A stretch of DNA of 6,649 bases from Spirochaetaceae bacterium. Lineage in GTDB: Bacteria > Spirochaetota > Spirochaetia > Treponematales > Breznakiellaceae. The stretch is from the NCBI GenBank assembly GCA_031258615.1, contig JAIRMP010000003.1:1-6649 (forward strand). Direction: 5' to 3'. The position numbers were made by a program, and so were the translations under genes. This document shows, piece after piece, positions 5,085 to 6,649 of this stretch. How positions within the stretch are numbered: position 1 is the stretch's first letter; each line of letters opens with the position of its first letter. Below the pieces are notes generated by a model. That model was not told the DNA's origin, made no database searches, and saw nothing but the letters and a program-made list of their open reading frames with translations.

Positions 5085-5231
5085 ATGCTTGCGTTATTCA
5101 AACAGGGCGGGTGGGCGAGTCGGGGAGCGGCAAGTCCACGCTGGCCAAGCTACTCGTTCACTTCTACGATGTCTCAGGCGGCTGAAGGCAGCGCCGCGTG
5201 GAAAGTCAGCGCGGAAGGAGGCAAGGTATGA
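5085..5231 (+). pseudogene. Collapsed ABC exporter gene 2 (start, Walker A scrap and C-terminal tail)
   Basis: The ATG at 5085, 5 nt after AAGGAG, starts MLALFKQ. Six codons later the DNA becomes family-like in another frame: 5111-5182 encodes VGESGSGKSTLAKLLVHF followed by YDVSGG and a stop. That is the Walker A region of an ABC exporter NBD. The frame of the ATG runs 48 codons in all and ends with AAEGSAAWKVSAEGGKV at a TGA (5229-5231), which I read as the natural C-terminus. So the N-terminus, a 24-residue NBD fragment out of frame and the tail survive; some 500 residues are missing through at least two deletions. The stop overlaps an ATG (ATGA at 5228-5231), as expected for an original junction with the exporter gene now at 6042. 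Confidence 0.7.
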
Positions 5232-5302
5232 AACGATATTTCATGTTCGGTTTAATCGCCGGCATACGCCGGGCAACAGGGGAACGGAGGGATGAAAATG
5301 AG

Positions 5303-5722
5303 TCAGCGGAACCAAAAGAAGGTAATACCTTCATTTGGTTCGACAGGTCCCAGTTCATGGCGGTCGCCCGTAACCAGAACGGCGGACAGAGAACAGGCGG
5401 CGGCGCAGGCAATGGCATCCGCGAGAGAGAGGCTGTAGCGTGTTTTGAAATGACCGGCAATGCGGATATTGTTAAGGGAAACATAGTCGATTATTTTTAT
5501 GGAAGATGTGTAGAGGGCTTGCAGAAAGGTTTCGGCATAGTTCCGGCCCTTGACGCGAATTCTGTCGTAATACACTTCAAGCGCCTGAATACTGGTCATG
5601 TAAAGAACAATTTCCCCGTCTTCCGCTTTCTGTATAAGACCGGCGATGGTTTCCGCTCCGGCTTCCTTGTTGAGAAACGCAATCATGGCGCAAGCGTCAA
5701 GGAGATAATCGGCGGCAGGCAT
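5303..5722 (-). CDS. vapC: VapC-type PIN-domain ribonuclease toxin
   Basis: The 139-residue protein has the full acidic set of a PIN-domain nuclease: Asp9 (LLDACA), Glu49 (IQALEV), Asp102 (LADAIA) and Asp120 (VTGD). PIN toxins cut RNA, often tRNA or rRNA, using Mg2+ or Mn2+ at these residues, and are held inactive by the partner antitoxin. The length is normal for VapC and nothing suggests damage. The ATG (5722-5720) shares one base with the antitoxin stop (TAATG), so translation is coupled. The stop is at 5305-5303, and no convincing terminator follows; a small CCGGC-ATAC-GCCGG hairpin lies about 40 bp further on, without a T-run. The cleavage target cannot be told from sequence. Confidence 0.9.
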   Translation of the reverse strand: MPAADYLLDACAMIAFLNKEAGAETIAGLIQKAEDGEIVLYMTSIQALEVYYDRIRVKGRNYAETFLQALYTSSIKIIDYVSLNNIRIAGHFKTRYSLSLADAIACAAACSLSAVLVTGDRHELGPVEPNEGITFFWFR

Positions 5723-5979
5723 TATGCATCCGGCTCGTTGAAGCGCGGGTTAAAGCGTTCCGCTTCCAGCATCTTGTCCGCCCGTTTGCGTTCAAAATAC
5801 GCCTCCAGCGTGTCTTCGCCCGCACAGGAACCGTACAAATCCATCAGCGAGAGCGGCGGCACCTCAGCGGCAGGGATAACGCGGACTTCGATTCTCGCCT
5901 TGCCGGGAGGCAAATTCTGCGGCAGGTCAAGAAATATACGGCGGGTTACCGGTATTTCTACCGTTTGTTCAATGGTCAT
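5722..5979 (-). CDS. vapB: VapB-type antitoxin of the PIN toxin
   Basis: The 85-residue protein directly precedes the toxin gene with a 1-nt overlap, the usual antitoxin-first order. The N-terminal part (MTIEQTVEIPVTRRIFLDLP, then a GKARIEVRVIPA strand) looks like a small beta-rich DNA-binding domain of the kind found in many treponemal antitoxins. The C-terminal part from about residue 45 (LMDLYGSC…EAYFERKRADKMLEAER) is helical and charged, suited to wrap the toxin active site. A GAGG ribosome-binding site lies 7 nt before the ATG at 5979. Antitoxins of this type usually repress their own promoter with the toxin as co-repressor. The assignment rests mainly on the partner and gene order; the exact superfamily is uncertain. 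Confidence 0.75.
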   Translation of the reverse strand: MTIEQTVEIPVTRRIFLDLPQNLPPGKARIEVRVIPAAEVPPLSLMDLYGSCAGEDTLEAYFERKRADKMLEAERFNPRFNEPDA

Positions 5980-5999
5980 GGCAACACCTCATCAATTTC

Positions 6000-6005
6000 A
6001 GTATA
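6000..6005 (-). promoter_or_regulatory. Extended -10 promoter of the vapBC pair
   Basis: The minus strand reads TGCTATACT, an extended -10 element with TATACT at 6005-6000, about 20 bp before the antitoxin start. The base block 17 bp upstream (TTCCTT) is a poor -35, so the extended -10 would carry recognition. It lies within the 62-bp gap shared with the divergent exporter gene. Confidence 0.5.
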
Positions 6006-6041
6006 GCACAAAAAGATGGGGAAAGGAAGAGGAGGCAAGGT

Positions 6042-6649
6042 ATGATAACTTTAATTAGAAGAATCCTTAATTTTTCGGGTAGGTATAAGGGCAGAATCAC
6101 GGTTGCCCTGGTGTTCGCCCTACTCAAATCATTTTTCATGCGCGCACCCATAGGACTTTCTTTTTACGCCCTGTTCAATTTTTACAACGGTACGGTAAGC
6201 GGGGAACTGTGCCTGCGTATAGGCATCGCCATAGCGGTCTGCGTACTGCTCCAGACCGTATTCCAGTACATTGAAAACAAGCTCCAGGCCTCCGCGGGCT
6301 ACATCGTGATGGCGGAAAAACGCATGGCGCTGGGGGCCCACCTCCGCCGCCTCCCCATGGGGTATTTTACCGAAGGCAACATCGGCAAGATCAGTTCCGT
6401 GCTTACATCGGACATGGGCTTTGTGGAACAAAACTGCATGATGGTGCTGGCGGACCTGATGGGCTACCTCTTCGCCCAGGCCATCATGCTGCTCTTTCTG
6501 CTGGCCTTTAATGTGTGGCTTGGCCTTGCCGCGGCCGCCGTTATTCTTGCGGCCATGCCCTTTGCGAAGTGGCTGCGGAAAGACGGGCTGCGGGAATCCC
6601 GCCACCGGCAGGAGCAGAACGAAAACCTCACCCGCGCGGTGCTGGACTA
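6042..6649 (+). CDS. ABC exporter-type transmembrane/ATPase protein (partial, 3' end off the right edge)
   Basis: The visible 202 codons cover the first part of the transmembrane domain of an ABC exporter, which is usually about 580 residues with the NBD at the C-terminus. A strong GGAGG at 6031-6035 lies 6 nt before the ATG. Hydrophobic stretches occur at about 17-50, 61-78, 133-153 and 155-173. LRRLPMGYFTEGNIGKISS followed by VLTSDM is the typical cytoplasmic coupling loop of exporters, where 'LP..YF' leads to 'G…S.L..D'. No stop or frameshift is seen, in contrast to the two wrecked copies upstream. I infer it was the last exporter gene of the ECF operon, since ECF systems with MptD-type S components are often followed by exporter pairs. 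Its current promoter is unclear because the vapBC insert separates it from the operon. Confidence 0.87.
   Translation, partial: MITLIRRILNFSGRYKGRITVALVFALLKSFFMRAPIGLSFYALFNFYNGTVSGELCLRIGIAIAVCVLLQTVFQYIENKLQASAGYIVMAEKRMALGAHLRRLPMGYFTEGNIGKISSVLTSDMGFVEQNCMMVLADLMGYLFAQAIMLLFLLAFNVWLGLAAAAVILAAMPFAKWLRKDGLRESRHRQEQNENLTRAVLD

Larger units (their letters stand above)
4901..5110. repeat. 70-bp direct repeat (4901-4970 and 5041-5110), period 140 bp
   Basis: The two 70-bp copies differ at four positions (4903/5043, 4932/5072, 4937/5077, 4966/5106). Each copy contains the end of a gene (…GCTGCGGGATAA), a purine-rich leader, a start codon and the first codons of the frame MLALFKQ. The change at 4937/5077 alters the ribosome-binding site from AAGAAG in copy 1 to AAGGAG in copy 2. 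So a whole intergenic translation-start region has been duplicated, leaving two tandem starts. Confidence 0.85.
5217..6045. repeat. 15-bp direct repeat flanking the VapBC module (5217-5231 and 6031-6045)
   Basis: GGAGGCAAGGTATGA occurs at 5217-5231 and again at 6031-6045. With a 2-bp indel the match extends a little further left (GGAAGGAGG against GGAAGAGGAGG). The repeat contains a ribosome-binding site, a start ATG and a TGA overlapping it. The left copy ends the ruined exporter gene 2; the right copy begins the exporter gene at 6042. The simplest inference is that 5232-6045 was inserted at this gene junction and duplicated it. Confidence 0.7.

Noticed and set aside
5198..6058. A long plus-strand open frame (over 270 codons) running across the vapBC pair
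   Set aside because: It is exactly antisense to two well-supported genes with catalytic residues and coupled overlap. Its protein has low-complexity Arg/Ser/Gly-rich composition and no recognisable motif. Only its first codons (5228 on) coincide with a real RBS, inherited from the 15-bp repeat.
6129..6605. Minus-strand open frame of 158 codons opposite the exporter gene
   Set aside because: His- and Gln-rich shadow of a membrane protein gene, without a ribosome-binding site or family features.

Overview
The window looks like spirochaete DNA, most likely a Treponema with a GC-balanced to GC-rich core genome of the termite-gut type. Three things point there. The proteins of the transporter operon match families familiar from treponemes, including an S component of the type named Trep_Strep. 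Two long attC-like sites recall the chromosomal integrons of oral treponemes. There is a sharp split between AT-rich cassette DNA (positions 1 to about 1830) and a GC-rich core (about 1919 to the end). The genus is inferred; no rRNA or marker gene is present.

Region 1 (1-1400) is a piece of an integron-type cassette array. From left to right it holds the 5' part of a membrane-anchored, TPR-like protein (minus strand, running off the left edge), an attC-like site (395-568), a complete DinB-like gene (minus strand, 597-1115) and a second attC-like site (1224-1400). Both genes have their own near-perfect sigma-70 promoter: TTGACA, 17-bp spacer, then TATGAT or TAAAAT. No integrase gene and no clear attI are in the window.

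Region 2 (1401-1966) carries no gene I can support. It has a GC-rich hairpin just after the second attC, about 350 bp of very AT-rich DNA, and two related palindromic elements (1831-1903 and 1928-1981). Each palindrome contains the same 10-mer at the base of a hairpin. The second runs into the start of the first transporter gene.

Region 3 (1967-4664) is a tightly coupled operon for an energy-coupling-factor (ECF) transporter: S component, T component and a double-NBD ATPase, with 1-nt and 4-nt overlaps. Substrates would be bound by S, with T coupling ATP hydrolysis to transport. The ATPase is damaged. Its second NBD lacks about 39 residues relative to the first, including the whole ABC signature motif.

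Region 4 (4645-5231) is the wreck of what I infer were two ABC exporter-type genes of the same operon. Only gene ends and a Walker A scrap survive, mixed with a 70-bp direct repeat and a 23-bp tandem repeat.

Region 5 (5232-6041) holds a complete VapBC-type toxin-antitoxin pair on the minus strand. It is bracketed by a 15-bp direct repeat that contains the ribosome-binding site and start codon of the next gene. Region 6 (6042-6649) is the 5' third of an apparently intact ABC exporter gene running off the right edge.

Overall, the window joins a mobile cassette array to a decaying ECF/ABC-exporter operon that has been interrupted by repeats and a toxin-antitoxin module.
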